Made by a program: the position numbers and the translations under genes
Source: RBG-16-66-20 sp964616875
Lineage (GTDB): Bacteria; Pseudomonadota; Gammaproteobacteria; Burkholderiales; SG8-39
Direction: 5' to 3'
NCBI GenBank assembly: GCA_964616875.1
Contig: CAZTSJ010000224.1
Coordinates: 1-7,395, forward strand
DNA: 7,395 nt
Shown here: positions 1-6,480 of the stretch, piece after piece
Position numbering within the stretch: position 1 is the first letter of the stretch
Layout of the letters: every line of letters starts with the position of its first letter
The notes under the pieces: generated by a model
Told to the model about the DNA's origin: nothing
Database searches by the model: none
What the model saw: the letters and a program-made list of their open reading frames with translations, nothing else

Positions 1-117
1 CGCGCGCCGGATTTCGCGCGGCATCCTGTCGTCGATCGCGTTCAGCCGCGCCGGGCGGTTCAGGGTGATGCGGGCGATGCGGCCGGCGACCGCGTACTTG
101 AGTGTGCTGTATCGCAT
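1..117 (-). CDS. Enoyl-CoA hydratase/isomerase family protein, N-terminal 39 codons (partial)
   Basis: Translating the minus strand from the ATG at 117 gives an open frame of 39 codons that leaves the window at base 1 without a stop. It begins MRYSTLKYAVAGRIARITLN and continues RPARLNAIDDRMPREI. The 'ITLNRP..LNAID..M' pattern is the hallmark N-terminal beta-strand and turn of the crotonase superfamily, which hydrates or isomerises acyl-CoA thioesters in beta-oxidation and related pathways. An excellent ribosome binding site, AAGGAGGA (complement of 121-128), lies just upstream and fixes the start. The catalytic residues and oxyanion hole lie outside the window, so hydratase, isomerase or another crotonase activity cannot be separated. 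The gene is divergent from the isomerase-like gene at 148. Family assignment is confident; exact function is open. Confidence 0.85.
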   Translation of the reverse strand, partial: MRYSTLKYAVAGRIARITLNRPARLNAIDDRMPREIRRA

Positions 118-147
118 GATTCCTCCTTGCGACTAGGATAACAACCC

Positions 148-783
148 ATGCGCACCGCCATCTGGTATTTCGATTTCATTTCACCCTTCGCCTACATCGG
201 CCTGCAGCGGATGAAGGAGTTGCCCGCCGATCTCTCGATCGAACTCCGCCCGGTGCTGTTCGCGGCGATGCTCAATCATTGGGGCCAGAAAGGGCCCGCA
301 GAGCTGCCGACCAAGCGCCGCTATAGCTATCGCTGGAGCCAATGGTGGGCCGGCAGCCTCGGCATTCCATTGCGTTATCCCGCAGCACACCCGTTCAACC
401 CGCTGCACCACCTGCGCCTCGCCATCGCCTGCGGCTCAAAGCCGGATGCCGTGCGCAAGATTTTCGATTCGATTTGGACGACTGGCGAGGACGCCGCCGA
501 TCAACGAAGATTTTCGGACTTGTGTGACGAACTACGTGTAACAGCGGACGCGCTCGCCTCCCCGGAGGTCAAGGAAACCCTGAAGAAAAACACCGACACC
601 GCGATCCAGAGAGGCGTATTCGGCGTGCCGACCATCGAGGTCGACGGCGAATTGTTCTGGGGCGCGGACTCGATGGATTTCCTGCGCGCGTTCCTCGCCG
701 ATCCAGCCGCAGTGCACAATCCCGAAATGCGCCGCCTCGACGCGCTGCCCGCAGGTGCGGCGCGTAAAATATGGACATGTTAG
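148..783 (+). CDS. 2-hydroxychromene-2-carboxylate isomerase-like protein (DsbA/GST-kappa fold)
   Basis: This 211-aa protein has the usual length (about 200 aa) for the HCCA isomerase branch of the thioredoxin-fold DsbA/GST-kappa superfamily. The N-terminus 'WYFDFISPFAYIG' carries the family FDF-SP motif, with Ser12 at the position of the catalytic, glutathione-interacting serine. A helical insertion follows, with the conserved 'HPFNPLHHLR' near residues 81-90. The cis-proline loop is 'GVFGVPT' (156-162), followed by 'LFWGAD' (169-174). In naphthalene catabolism the founding enzyme isomerises 2-hydroxychromene-2-carboxylate using glutathione. Many genomes hold paralogues of unknown substrate, and no other naphthalene genes are visible here, so the substrate is not assigned. 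AGGA at 135-138, 9 nt upstream, is a moderate Shine-Dalgarno. The stop TAG is 44 bp before the lipoprotein start, so co-transcription is possible. The 30-bp gap to the divergent hydratase gene means its promoter must overlap that gene's 5' end. Confidence 0.88.
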   Translation: MRTAIWYFDFISPFAYIGLQRMKELPADLSIELRPVLFAAMLNHWGQKGPAELPTKRRYSYRWSQWWAGSLGIPLRYPAAHPFNPLHHLRLAIACGSKPDAVRKIFDSIWTTGEDAADQRRFSDLCDELRVTADALASPEVKETLKKNTDTAIQRGVFGVPTIEVDGELFWGADSMDFLRAFLADPAAVHNPEMRRLDALPAGAARKIWTC

Positions 784-827
784 TTAAGGCACGGAAGTTC
801 AAAAACCCGATACCCGAAAGGAAATTC

Positions 828-1490
828 ATGATGCGTGATGCGATCCGATACACGGCACTGGTAGCCGCCTTGGCAGCCTTGGGCGGCTGCGCGACCGGAA
901 TGACGTTCTTCGTCACCAGCACCAATCCGGGCAAGGGCGGCGACCTGGGCGGAATCGACGGCGCAGATCGTCATTGCCAGGCGCTTGCCAGTGCGGCGGG
1001 CAGCAGCGGGTGGACCTGGCGCGCTTACCTGAGCACGCAGGGATCGGCGCTGAACGATCCGAAGGTCGTACATGCCCGCGACCGGATCGGCGCCGGGCCT
1101 TGGCATAACGTCAAGGGCGCGCTCATCGCGCGCGGTGTCGAGGATCTGCATTCGGCGGGCAACAACATCACCAAGGAGACCGCGCTGAACGAAAAGGGCG
1201 GGATCGTCAACGGCCGCACCGAAAAACCGCCCATGCACGACATCCTGACCGGCTCACGGCCCGATGGAACAGCCTTTGCCGGCGGATTCTTCCCGGACAT
1301 GACCTGCGGCAACTGGACAAAGAGCGGTGCCGAAGGCTCCGCCATGACGGGTCACCACGATCGCGCCGGGTCGATCGATCACCCGTGGGCGACGTCATGG
1401 AATTCCTCTCACCCGACGCGAGGCTGCACGACGAAGGGCATCGAGAGCACCGGCGGCGACGGCCGCTTCTACTGCTTTGCAGTGAAATAG
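828..1490 (+). CDS. Putative outer-membrane lipoprotein with endostatin/C-type-lectin-like domain
   Basis: The preferred start is the ATG at 828 (220 aa) or the adjacent ATG at 831; AAAGGAAA at 817-824 is a good ribosome binding site for either. An in-frame ATG at 771 lies inside the preceding gene and would bury the signal peptide, so it is rejected. Residues 1-20 form a lipoprotein signal: a short positive N-terminus (R3, R7), a hydrophobic Ala/Leu core and the lipobox LGGC, with Cys21 as the lipid anchor. Ala at +2 is compatible with outer-membrane sorting under the enterobacterial rule. The mature part starts 'MTFFVTSTNPGKGGDLGG..GAD.HCQ' and ends 'DGRFYCFAVK'. I recognise this pattern as a bacterial family often annotated as lectin or collagenase NC10/endostatin-like, although no ligand is known. 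Four further cysteines (50, 160, 200, 216) could form nested disulfides, 50-216 and 160-200, as in the C-type lectin fold. The gene may be read through from the isomerase-like gene. Lipoprotein call firm; domain name moderate; function unknown. Confidence 0.8.
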   Translation: MMRDAIRYTALVAALAALGGCATGMTFFVTSTNPGKGGDLGGIDGADRHCQALASAAGSSGWTWRAYLSTQGSALNDPKVVHARDRIGAGPWHNVKGALIARGVEDLHSAGNNITKETALNEKGGIVNGRTEKPPMHDILTGSRPDGTAFAGGFFPDMTCGNWTKSGAEGSAMTGHHDRAGSIDHPWATSWNSSHPTRGCTTKGIESTGGDGRFYCFAVK

Positions 1491-1506
1491 TCGTTCTGCA
1501 CGTCGT

Positions 1507-1535
1507 ACCCGCGGGCGGGAAGTCCGTCCGCGGGT
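1507..1535. terminator. GC-rich hairpin between convergent genes, probable bidirectional terminator
   Basis: Bases 1507-1518 (ACCCGCGGGCGG) pair with 1524-1535 (CCGTCCGCGGGT). This makes a 12-bp stem with one G.T wobble (1515/1527) around the 5-base loop GAAGT. It fills most of the 45-bp gap between the lipoprotein stop (1490) and the stop codon of the minus-strand ligase gene (1536-1538). A symmetric hairpin between two converging genes is the expected place for a shared terminator. No clear T-tract follows on either strand, so it is not a textbook intrinsic terminator; it may instead stabilise 3' ends or work together with Rho. Confidence 0.6.
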
Positions 1536-2813
1536 TCAGCCGTACTTGCGCAGATCCTCGATCACCTTGCCGTCATTCGGCAGGCTGCCCGGCGCGACCA
1601 GTTCCACTTCGCCGCGCAGCTTGGTGACGTCGCGGATCGACGCCACGAGCGCCTGCGCCAGGCCGGGCGGACTCCCCGCCACCTCGCACTTGAGCAGCAT
1701 GCGTTCCGCGCCGGTCTCGCCGTCGATCACCAGCCGCGCCCGCTTGACCTCGGCGTGGCGGCGCGCGATCTCGTTCACCTGCTTGGGGCTCACGAACATG
1801 GCACGCACTTTGGTGGTCTGGTCGGCGCGACCCAGCCAGCCCTTGATGCGCACGTTGGTGCGCCCGCAGGGGCTCGGTACGTCGAGCACGGCGGAAAGGT
1901 CGCCGGTGGCGAAGCGGATGAGCGGGTAGTCCGGGTTGAAGGTGGTGATCACGACCTCGCCTACCTCGCCCGGGGCCACCGGGTCGCCGGTGCCGGGCCG
2001 CACGATCTCCAGGATCAGCGCCTCTTCCAGGATCATGCCGTCGTTCACGGATCCGTCGGGCGCATGCGTCTCGTAGGCAATCAAACCGAGGTCCGCGGTG
2101 CCGTACATCTGCAATACCTGGATGCCGCGCGCGCGCATCGCGCTGCGTAGCGCCGGCGGCAGGTACTCCGCGCCGACCAGCGCTTTCTTCAGGCAGGAGA
2201 TGTCGGCCTTCATCTCGTCCGCCTTCTCGACGATGAGCTTGAGGAACGAAGGCGTGCCGACGAAGCTCGAGATGCCCAGGTCGCGGATCGTCGAGACCTG
2301 CATTTCGGTCTGCCCCGTGCCCGCCGGCACCACCGTGCAACCGATCGATTTCGCGCCGCTTTCGAACATCGACCCCGCCGGCACGAAGTGATAGGCGAGC
2401 GTATTGATGATCAGCTCACCCGCGCGCAAACCCGCCGCGTTCAGGGCGCGTGCCGAGCGCCACCAGTCCGCTCCGGTTCCCTCGGGCTCGTAAACCGGCC
2501 CGGGCGAGACGAAGAGCTTTGCCATCTTCGCCACTGGCGTCGCGTTTAGCCCGCCCAGCGGCGGCAGCGCCTTCTGCAGGTCGCCCAGATCGGACTTGCG
2601 CGTCACGGGAAGCTTCGCCAGCGCCTGGCGCGAGCTCACTCCCGCGGCGTCGACGCCGGCGAGAATGCGCGCGAATCCAGGGGCGTGCTTCATGGCGTGC
2701 GCGATTTGCGCGGGCAGCGCTGCCATCAGCGCCGACTCGCGCGCCTGCGGCGGCCGTTTTTCGAGCTCGTCGAAGCGTTTTGCGGCTGAATTCTCTGGTT
2801 GCATGGCGGGCAT
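1536..2813 (-). CDS. Phenylacetate-CoA ligase-like (PaaK-type) adenylate-forming enzyme
   Basis: Read from the ATG at 2813 the protein has 425 aa; the ATG at 2804 gives 422 aa. PaaK enzymes are usually about 430 aa. They activate an aryl or other carboxylic acid to acyl-AMP and then acyl-CoA in the cytoplasm. In 422-aa numbering the motifs are: a P-loop-position segment 'SPGPVYEPEG' (100-109); 'YGTADLG' (234-240) in place of the usual YG-TE; 'RFATGDL' (297-303); the hinge and C-terminal subdomain 'GWLGRADQTTKVRAMFVSP' (322-340); and 'LPNDGK' with the putative catalytic Lys413. The P-loop lacks the canonical SSGTTG-P pattern, which I recall as typical of a subgroup found beside Liv-type transporters. 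Neither ATG has a Shine-Dalgarno sequence. The frame stays open far upstream, but that part is antisense to the ATPase gene and is not coding. The gene is divergent from the transporter operon and convergent with the lipoprotein gene. Substrate unknown; phenylacetate is not assured. Confidence 0.85.
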   Translation of the reverse strand: MPAMQPENSAAKRFDELEKRPPQARESALMAALPAQIAHAMKHAPGFARILAGVDAAGVSSRQALAKLPVTRKSDLGDLQKALPPLGGLNATPVAKMAKLFVSPGPVYEPEGTGADWWRSARALNAAGLRAGELIINTLAYHFVPAGSMFESGAKSIGCTVVPAGTGQTEMQVSTIRDLGISSFVGTPSFLKLIVEKADEMKADISCLKKALVGAEYLPPALRSAMRARGIQVLQMYGTADLGLIAYETHAPDGSVNDGMILEEALILEIVRPGTGDPVAPGEVGEVVITTFNPDYPLIRFATGDLSAVLDVPSPCGRTNVRIKGWLGRADQTTKVRAMFVSPKQVNEIARRHAEVKRARLVIDGETGAERMLLKCEVAGSPPGLAQALVASIRDVTKLRGEVELVAPGSLPNDGKVIEDLRKYG

Positions 2814-2817
2814 TGTA
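2812..2817 (-). promoter_or_regulatory. Candidate -10 box for the PaaK-like ligase gene, possibly giving a leaderless mRNA
   Basis: On the minus strand 2817-2812 reads TACAAT, a 5/6 match to the sigma70 -10 consensus. Transcription would then begin about 7 nt downstream, near 2804-2806, almost exactly at the second ATG (2804). The ATG at 2813 would lie within or before the promoter. No Shine-Dalgarno precedes either ATG, which fits a leaderless message. No convincing -35 hexamer is present at 16-18 bp spacing, so this is tentative. Confidence 0.25.
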
Positions 2818-2825
2818 TCGGCATC

Positions 2826-3653
2826 ATGAGTAGCGAGGTTTCTGGAGGGGGACTTCAATTGGCTAGTGGCACGGTTCAGCTGCGCATCGATGGCGTCGCC
2901 AAGCATTTTGGCGGGGTGATGGCTGTCGACGAGGTCAGCCTCGAGGTGCGCCAAGGCGAAGTCGTCTCGGTCATCGGGCCGAACGGCGCCGGCAAGACCT
3001 CGTTGCTCAACATGATCAGCGGTTTTTACCGGCCCGACCGCGGGCGCATCACGTTCGAGGGCGCGGAGATCACCAACCTGGCGCCGAGCCGCATCGCCGA
3101 ACTGGGCATTGCGCGCACCTTCCAGAACATCGCGCTCTTCAAAGGCATGACGGTGCTCGACAACCTGATGCTGGGACGGCACGTGCGCATGAAGGCCGGG
3201 GTGTTCGCCTCCTTCGTCTACTGGGGCTTCGCGCAGAAGGAAGAGATCGCGCACCGCGAAAAAGTCGAGGACCTGCTCGAATTTCTCAAGCTCGAGGACC
3301 TGCGAAAGATGCCCACCGGCGCGCTTTCCTACGGTTTGCAGAAGCGCGTCGAACTCGGCCGCGCCCTCGCCCTCGAGCCCAAGCTGCTGCTGCTCGACGA
3401 ACCCATGGGCGGCATGAACCAGGACGAGAAGGAGGACATGGCCCGCTACGTGCTCGATGTCAACGAGGAGCGCGGCACCACCGTCATCCTCATCGAGCAC
3501 GACATGGGCGTGGTGATGGACATCTCCAGGCGCGTGGTGGTGCTCGACCGCGGGCGCGCCATCGCCGAGGGCGAGCCGAAATCCGTGCAGGCGAACCCGG
3601 ACGTGATCCGCGCCTATCTCGGCGCCAAGCCCTTCGGGAAGAAAGCGGCATGA
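2826..3653 (+). CDS. livG: Branched-chain amino acid-type ABC transporter ATP-binding protein (LivG-like)
   Basis: This is the cytoplasmic ATPase of a HAAT/Liv-family importer. From the ATG at 2826 it has 275 aa. The TTG at 2859, behind a good ribosome binding site, would give 264 aa, nearer the usual 255 or so for LivG. In 275-aa numbering the domain order is complete: Walker A 'GPNGAGKT' (51-58), Q-loop 'TFQN' with Gln100, signature 'LSYGLQKR' (167-174, the LivG-type variant of LSGGQ), Walker B 'LLLLDEP' with Asp191 and catalytic Glu192, and H-loop His225 in 'IEHDM'. The MGGMNQDE stretch after Walker B and the C-terminal 'YLG' separate LivG from LivF. All catalytic residues are present, so it should be active. 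It overlaps the next gene by 4 bp (ATGA), which indicates translational coupling. The substrate is not fixed by the ATPase: the neighbouring ligases suggest a carboxylic acid rather than leucine. Confidence 0.92.
   Translation: MSSEVSGGGLQLASGTVQLRIDGVAKHFGGVMAVDEVSLEVRQGEVVSVIGPNGAGKTSLLNMISGFYRPDRGRITFEGAEITNLAPSRIAELGIARTFQNIALFKGMTVLDNLMLGRHVRMKAGVFASFVYWGFAQKEEIAHREKVEDLLEFLKLEDLRKMPTGALSYGLQKRVELGRALALEPKLLLLDEPMGGMNQDEKEDMARYVLDVNEERGTTVILIEHDMGVVMDISRRVVVLDRGRAIAEGEPKSVQANPDVIRAYLGAKPFGKKAA
2844..2850 (+). promoter_or_regulatory. Strong Shine-Dalgarno supporting a TTG start of the livG-like gene at 2859
   Basis: GGAGGGG occurs at 2844-2850, followed by 8 nt and an in-frame TTG at 2859. 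It lies inside the reading frame if the ATG at 2826 is used, and upstream of that ATG no Shine-Dalgarno is seen. This makes TTG 2859 a credible translation start, giving a protein that begins 'MASGTVQLRIDG' and is 264 aa long. Confidence 0.5.
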
Positions 3654-5578
3654 CGCCCGCCACCCTGCCGGCAGATGCCACCATCCCGCGCCTCCTCGCG
3701 CGCAACGCCAAGGAGCGCTCAGGCGCCCCCGCGATGCGCGAGAAGTCGATGGGCATCTGGCGCACGCTCAGCTGGTCGGATTACTACGCACTGGTGCGCG
3801 AATTCGCGCTCGGCCTCGCCTCCATCGGCTTCAAGCGCGGCGACGTGCTGGCGGTGATCGGCGACAACCGCCCGCGGCTGTATGCGGCGCAAATCGCGGC
3901 GCAGTGCCTCGGCGCTACGCCGGTGCCGCTCTACCAGGATGCGGCGGCCGAGGAACTCGTCTACGTGCTCGAGCACGCGGAAGCGAGCGTGGTCATTGCC
4001 GAGGACCAGGAGCAGGCGGACAAGATCCTCTCCATCCGCTCGCAGCTGCCGAAACTGCGTCTCGTGATCTACGAGGACGCGCGCGGCATGTTCCATTACC
4101 GCGACGAGGCCCTGCGTTCCTTCGAATCCATCGTGGCACTGGGCCGCGAATTCGGCGCGCTGCATCCTGGCTACGTCGAAGCCGAGATCGCGAAGGGCAA
4201 GTCCGAAGACGTGGCGCTCCTTTGCTACACCTCCGGCACAACGGGCAAGCCCAAGGGCGCGATGCTTTCGCACCGCAACCTCATTGCCAGCGCCTCGGCG
4301 TTCCTCGCCCAGACCGACCTTGAGTCCGCGGACGACTGGCTCGCTTACCTGCCGATGGCATGGATCGGCGATGCCCTCTACACCATGGTGCTGCAGATGA
4401 TCGTGGGTTTCGCCTGCAACTGCCCCGAGAGCCCCGAGACGGTGCAACGCGACCTGCGCGAACTCGGCCCCAGCGCATTCCTCGCCGCGCCGCGCATCTG
4501 GGAGAACCTGCTCACGCAGATCCAGGTGAGGGCCTCGGATGCTTCCTGGCTGAAGCGCCATACCTATGAGTATTTCCGCGACAAGGCGATCGAGGGCGAG
4601 CTGCTGCGCACGGCGGGCAAGCCCGTGCCGGCGGGCCTGCGCGCGATCCTTGCGATCGGGGAATTCCTCGTCTACGGGCCGGTGCGCGACCAGATCGGTT
4701 TGCGCCGCGCGCGCTGGTGCCTGACCGGGGGCGCGCCGCTGGGGGCCGACACCTTCCGTTTTTTCCGCGCCTTCGGTGTGAACCTCAAGCAGGTCTACGG
4801 CTCGACCGAATTGAGTGCGTTTGTCTCCGTGCAATCCGATAACGCGGCCGATCCCAATACGGTGGGCCCGCCCGCACCCGGCATCGAGGTGCGCATCGCG
4901 GAAAACGGCGAAGTGCTGGTGCGCGGCGAGAACGTGTTCCGCGGCTATCACAAGCAGCAGGACGCGACGCGCGAGGCGATCGACGAGCAGGGCTGGTTCC
5001 ACACCGGGGATGCAGGGTTCATCGACCCGCAGGGCCACCTCGCGATCATCGACCGCGCCAAGGACGTCGGCAAGCTCGGCGCCGGGCCGCATGCGGGCAC
5101 GCCTTTCGCGCCGCAGTTCATCGAGAACAAGCTGAAATTCAGCCCCTACATCGGCGAGGCGATCGCCTTCGGGCACGACCGGGCGCAGGTCACGGCGATG
5201 ATTGCGATTGCGCTGGCGCCGGTGGGCAACTGGGCTGAGCGCCAGGGGCTCGCCTACGGCGGCTACCAGGACCTGACGCAGAAACCCGAGGTGCGCAGGC
5301 TGATCCGCGCCGAGATCGAAAAGTGCAACCAGGGCCTGCTCGAATCCACCCGCGTACGGCGCTTCCTGCTGCTCGCCAAGGATTTCGACGCCGACGACGC
5401 GGAGATCACGCGCACGAGGAAGCTGCGCCGGCGCGTCATCGCCGAGAAATACGCCGCGGTGATCGAGGCGCTCTACGGCGGCGCCAGCGAGACCGAGATC
5501 GCCACCGAAGTCACTTACGAGGACGGCCAGCGCGCCACCGTGCGCGCGAAGGTCACCATCGAGGACGTCCATGTTTGA
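3650..5578 (+). CDS. AMP-dependent long-chain-type acyl-CoA synthetase
   Basis: This 642-aa protein has the size and motif order of the long-chain acyl-CoA synthetase group of the ANL superfamily. Such enzymes form acyl-AMP from a carboxylate and ATP, then the CoA thioester. It carries the P-loop 'YTSGTTGKPKG' (193-203), 'YGSTE' (383-387), 'GWFHTGD' (448-454), the hinge region 'IIDRAKD' (466-472), and Lys591 in 'ITRTRKLRRR' at the position of the adenylation lysine. After the hinge, 'GKLGAGPHAGTPFAPQF' (474-490) replaces the commoner short Ser-Gly-Gly-type turn and seems a few residues longer than in relatives I recall. Its start overlaps the ATPase stop by 4 bp and its end overlaps the permease start by 8 bp. 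It is therefore embedded in the transporter operon and almost surely co-expressed with it, consistent with trapping an imported acid as its CoA ester. The chain length or aromatic nature of the substrate cannot be decided. It has no signal peptide and should be cytosolic. Confidence 0.9.
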   Translation: MTPATLPADATIPRLLARNAKERSGAPAMREKSMGIWRTLSWSDYYALVREFALGLASIGFKRGDVLAVIGDNRPRLYAAQIAAQCLGATPVPLYQDAAAEELVYVLEHAEASVVIAEDQEQADKILSIRSQLPKLRLVIYEDARGMFHYRDEALRSFESIVALGREFGALHPGYVEAEIAKGKSEDVALLCYTSGTTGKPKGAMLSHRNLIASASAFLAQTDLESADDWLAYLPMAWIGDALYTMVLQMIVGFACNCPESPETVQRDLRELGPSAFLAAPRIWENLLTQIQVRASDASWLKRHTYEYFRDKAIEGELLRTAGKPVPAGLRAILAIGEFLVYGPVRDQIGLRRARWCLTGGAPLGADTFRFFRAFGVNLKQVYGSTELSAFVSVQSDNAADPNTVGPPAPGIEVRIAENGEVLVRGENVFRGYHKQQDATREAIDEQGWFHTGDAGFIDPQGHLAIIDRAKDVGKLGAGPHAGTPFAPQFIENKLKFSPYIGEAIAFGHDRAQVTAMIAIALAPVGNWAERQGLAYGGYQDLTQKPEVRRLIRAEIEKCNQGLLESTRVRRFLLLAKDFDADDAEITRTRKLRRRVIAEKYAAVIEALYGGASETEIATEVTYEDGQRATVRAKVTIEDVHV

Positions 5579-6464
5579 CTGGGGATTCACGCTGGCGCTG
5601 GTCACCAACGGCGTGCTGATCGGGCTCATGTACTCGCTCATCGCGCTCGGTTTCGTGCTGGTCTACAAGGCCACCGACGCGATCAACTTCGCACAGGGTG
5701 AATTCGTCATGCTCGCCGGCTTCATCGTCGCGGGGATGCTGGCGATCGCCGGGGCGCCGTTCTGGCTGAGCGTTCCGGTCGCGGTATTGGGCATGGTGGC
5801 TTTCGGCTTCGGCCTCGAGCGCGTCGTGCTCCGCCCGCTCATCGGCCGGCCGATCATCGCGGTGATCATGGCGACGATCGGGCTTGCCACGGTGCTGCGC
5901 GGCGCGGCGCCGCTCTTTTTCGGCGCGGAAACGCAGGCGCTGCCGCTGCCGATCTCGGACGAGCCGATCGTGCTCGGCCCCTTCAGCCTGCCGCCCGGGC
6001 AAGTGGTCGGCGCGCTGCTCAGCCTGGGTTTTCTCGCCGCCTTCAGCTGGTTTTTCCTGAAGAGCCGGATGGGCGTAGCGATGCGCGCCGTGGCCGACAA
6101 CCAGCAGGTCGCGATGGCGATGGGGATCAACGTCGAGCGCTACTTCGCCATCGCCTGGGGCATGGCGGGCATCGTTTCGGCGCTGGGCGGCCTCGCCTGG
6201 GGCGCGCTGCTTGGCGTCGACGTGCACCTCGCGCTGGTCGGGCTGAAGGTGTTCCCGGTCGTGATCCTGGGCGGGCTGGACTCGGTGCTCGGCGCCATCG
6301 TCGGCGGCCTGATCGTCGGCGTGGTGGAGAACCTCGCCGCAGGCTATCTCGATCCGCTGGTGGGCGGCGGCACCAAGGACTTCGCGCCCTACGTGCTGAT
6401 GATCCTGATGCTGATGATCCGGCCCTACGGCATCTTCGGCAAACGCCGCATCGAACGCGTCTAG
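5571..6464 (+). CDS. livH: Branched-chain amino acid-type ABC transporter permease (LivH-like)
   Basis: This inner-membrane permease has 297 aa, typical for LivH (about 290-310). The N-terminus 'NGVLIGLMYSLIALGFVLVY' (13-32) and 'INFAQGEFVMLAG' (38-50) are the conserved first-helix region of the family. Several further hydrophobic segments follow. The cytoplasmic coupling loop 'MRAVADNQQVAMAMGINVER' (171-190) contacts the ATPase, and the C-terminal part carries 'VFPVVILGGLDSVLGAIVGG' (227-246). The ATG at 5571 lies within the end of the synthetase gene (8-bp overlap), and GAGGA a few bases upstream can act as ribosome binding site. It should pair with the LivM-like permease that starts 16 bp after its stop. 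A 10-bp direct repeat (CTGATGATCC at 6396 and 6411) encodes part of the last helix. The substrate is set mainly by a periplasmic binding protein not seen here. Confidence 0.93.
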   Translation: MFDWGFTLALVTNGVLIGLMYSLIALGFVLVYKATDAINFAQGEFVMLAGFIVAGMLAIAGAPFWLSVPVAVLGMVAFGFGLERVVLRPLIGRPIIAVIMATIGLATVLRGAAPLFFGAETQALPLPISDEPIVLGPFSLPPGQVVGALLSLGFLAAFSWFFLKSRMGVAMRAVADNQQVAMAMGINVERYFAIAWGMAGIVSALGGLAWGALLGVDVHLALVGLKVFPVVILGGLDSVLGAIVGGLIVGVVENLAAGYLDPLVGGGTKDFAPYVLMILMLMIRPYGIFGKRRIERV

Positions 6465-6466
6465 AC

Positions 6467-6472
6467 GGGGAG
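6467..6472 (+). promoter_or_regulatory. Shine-Dalgarno fixing the TTG start of the livM-like gene
   Basis: GGGGAG at 6467-6472 is followed by 8 nt and then TTG at 6481, in the 16-bp gap after the livH stop. The next in-frame ATG (6529) has no comparable site and would remove 16 residues of the N-terminal tail. Confidence 0.6.
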
Positions 6473-6480
6473 CAGCGGAC

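Noticed and set aside
98..139. Possible sigma70 promoter for the isomerase-like gene (TTGAGT at 98, TAGGAT at 134)
   Set aside because: The spacing is about 30 bp, far from the usual 16-18, so the two hexamers do not form a credible promoter.
771..827. Upstream in-frame ATG extending the lipoprotein by 19 residues
   Set aside because: It overlaps the end of the preceding gene and puts a charged stretch before an otherwise perfect lipoprotein signal. A good ribosome binding site lies just before 828/831.
2814..3500. Upstream extension of the ligase reading frame to an ATG at 3500
   Set aside because: This stretch is antisense to the livG-like ATPase and shows no recognisable domain. The ligase has family length without it.
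3719..5641. Long minus-strand open frame (640 codons) opposite the acyl-CoA synthetase
   Set aside because: Its translation has no family motif and is rich in Arg, Ala, His and Asp, as expected from the antisense of GC-rich codons. The plus-strand protein has complete, ordered motifs.
6396..6420. Direct repeat CTGATGATCC, two copies 15 bp apart
   Set aside because: It lies inside livH and encodes Leu/Met/Ile residues of a membrane helix; best explained by codon repetition, not a regulatory or mobile element.
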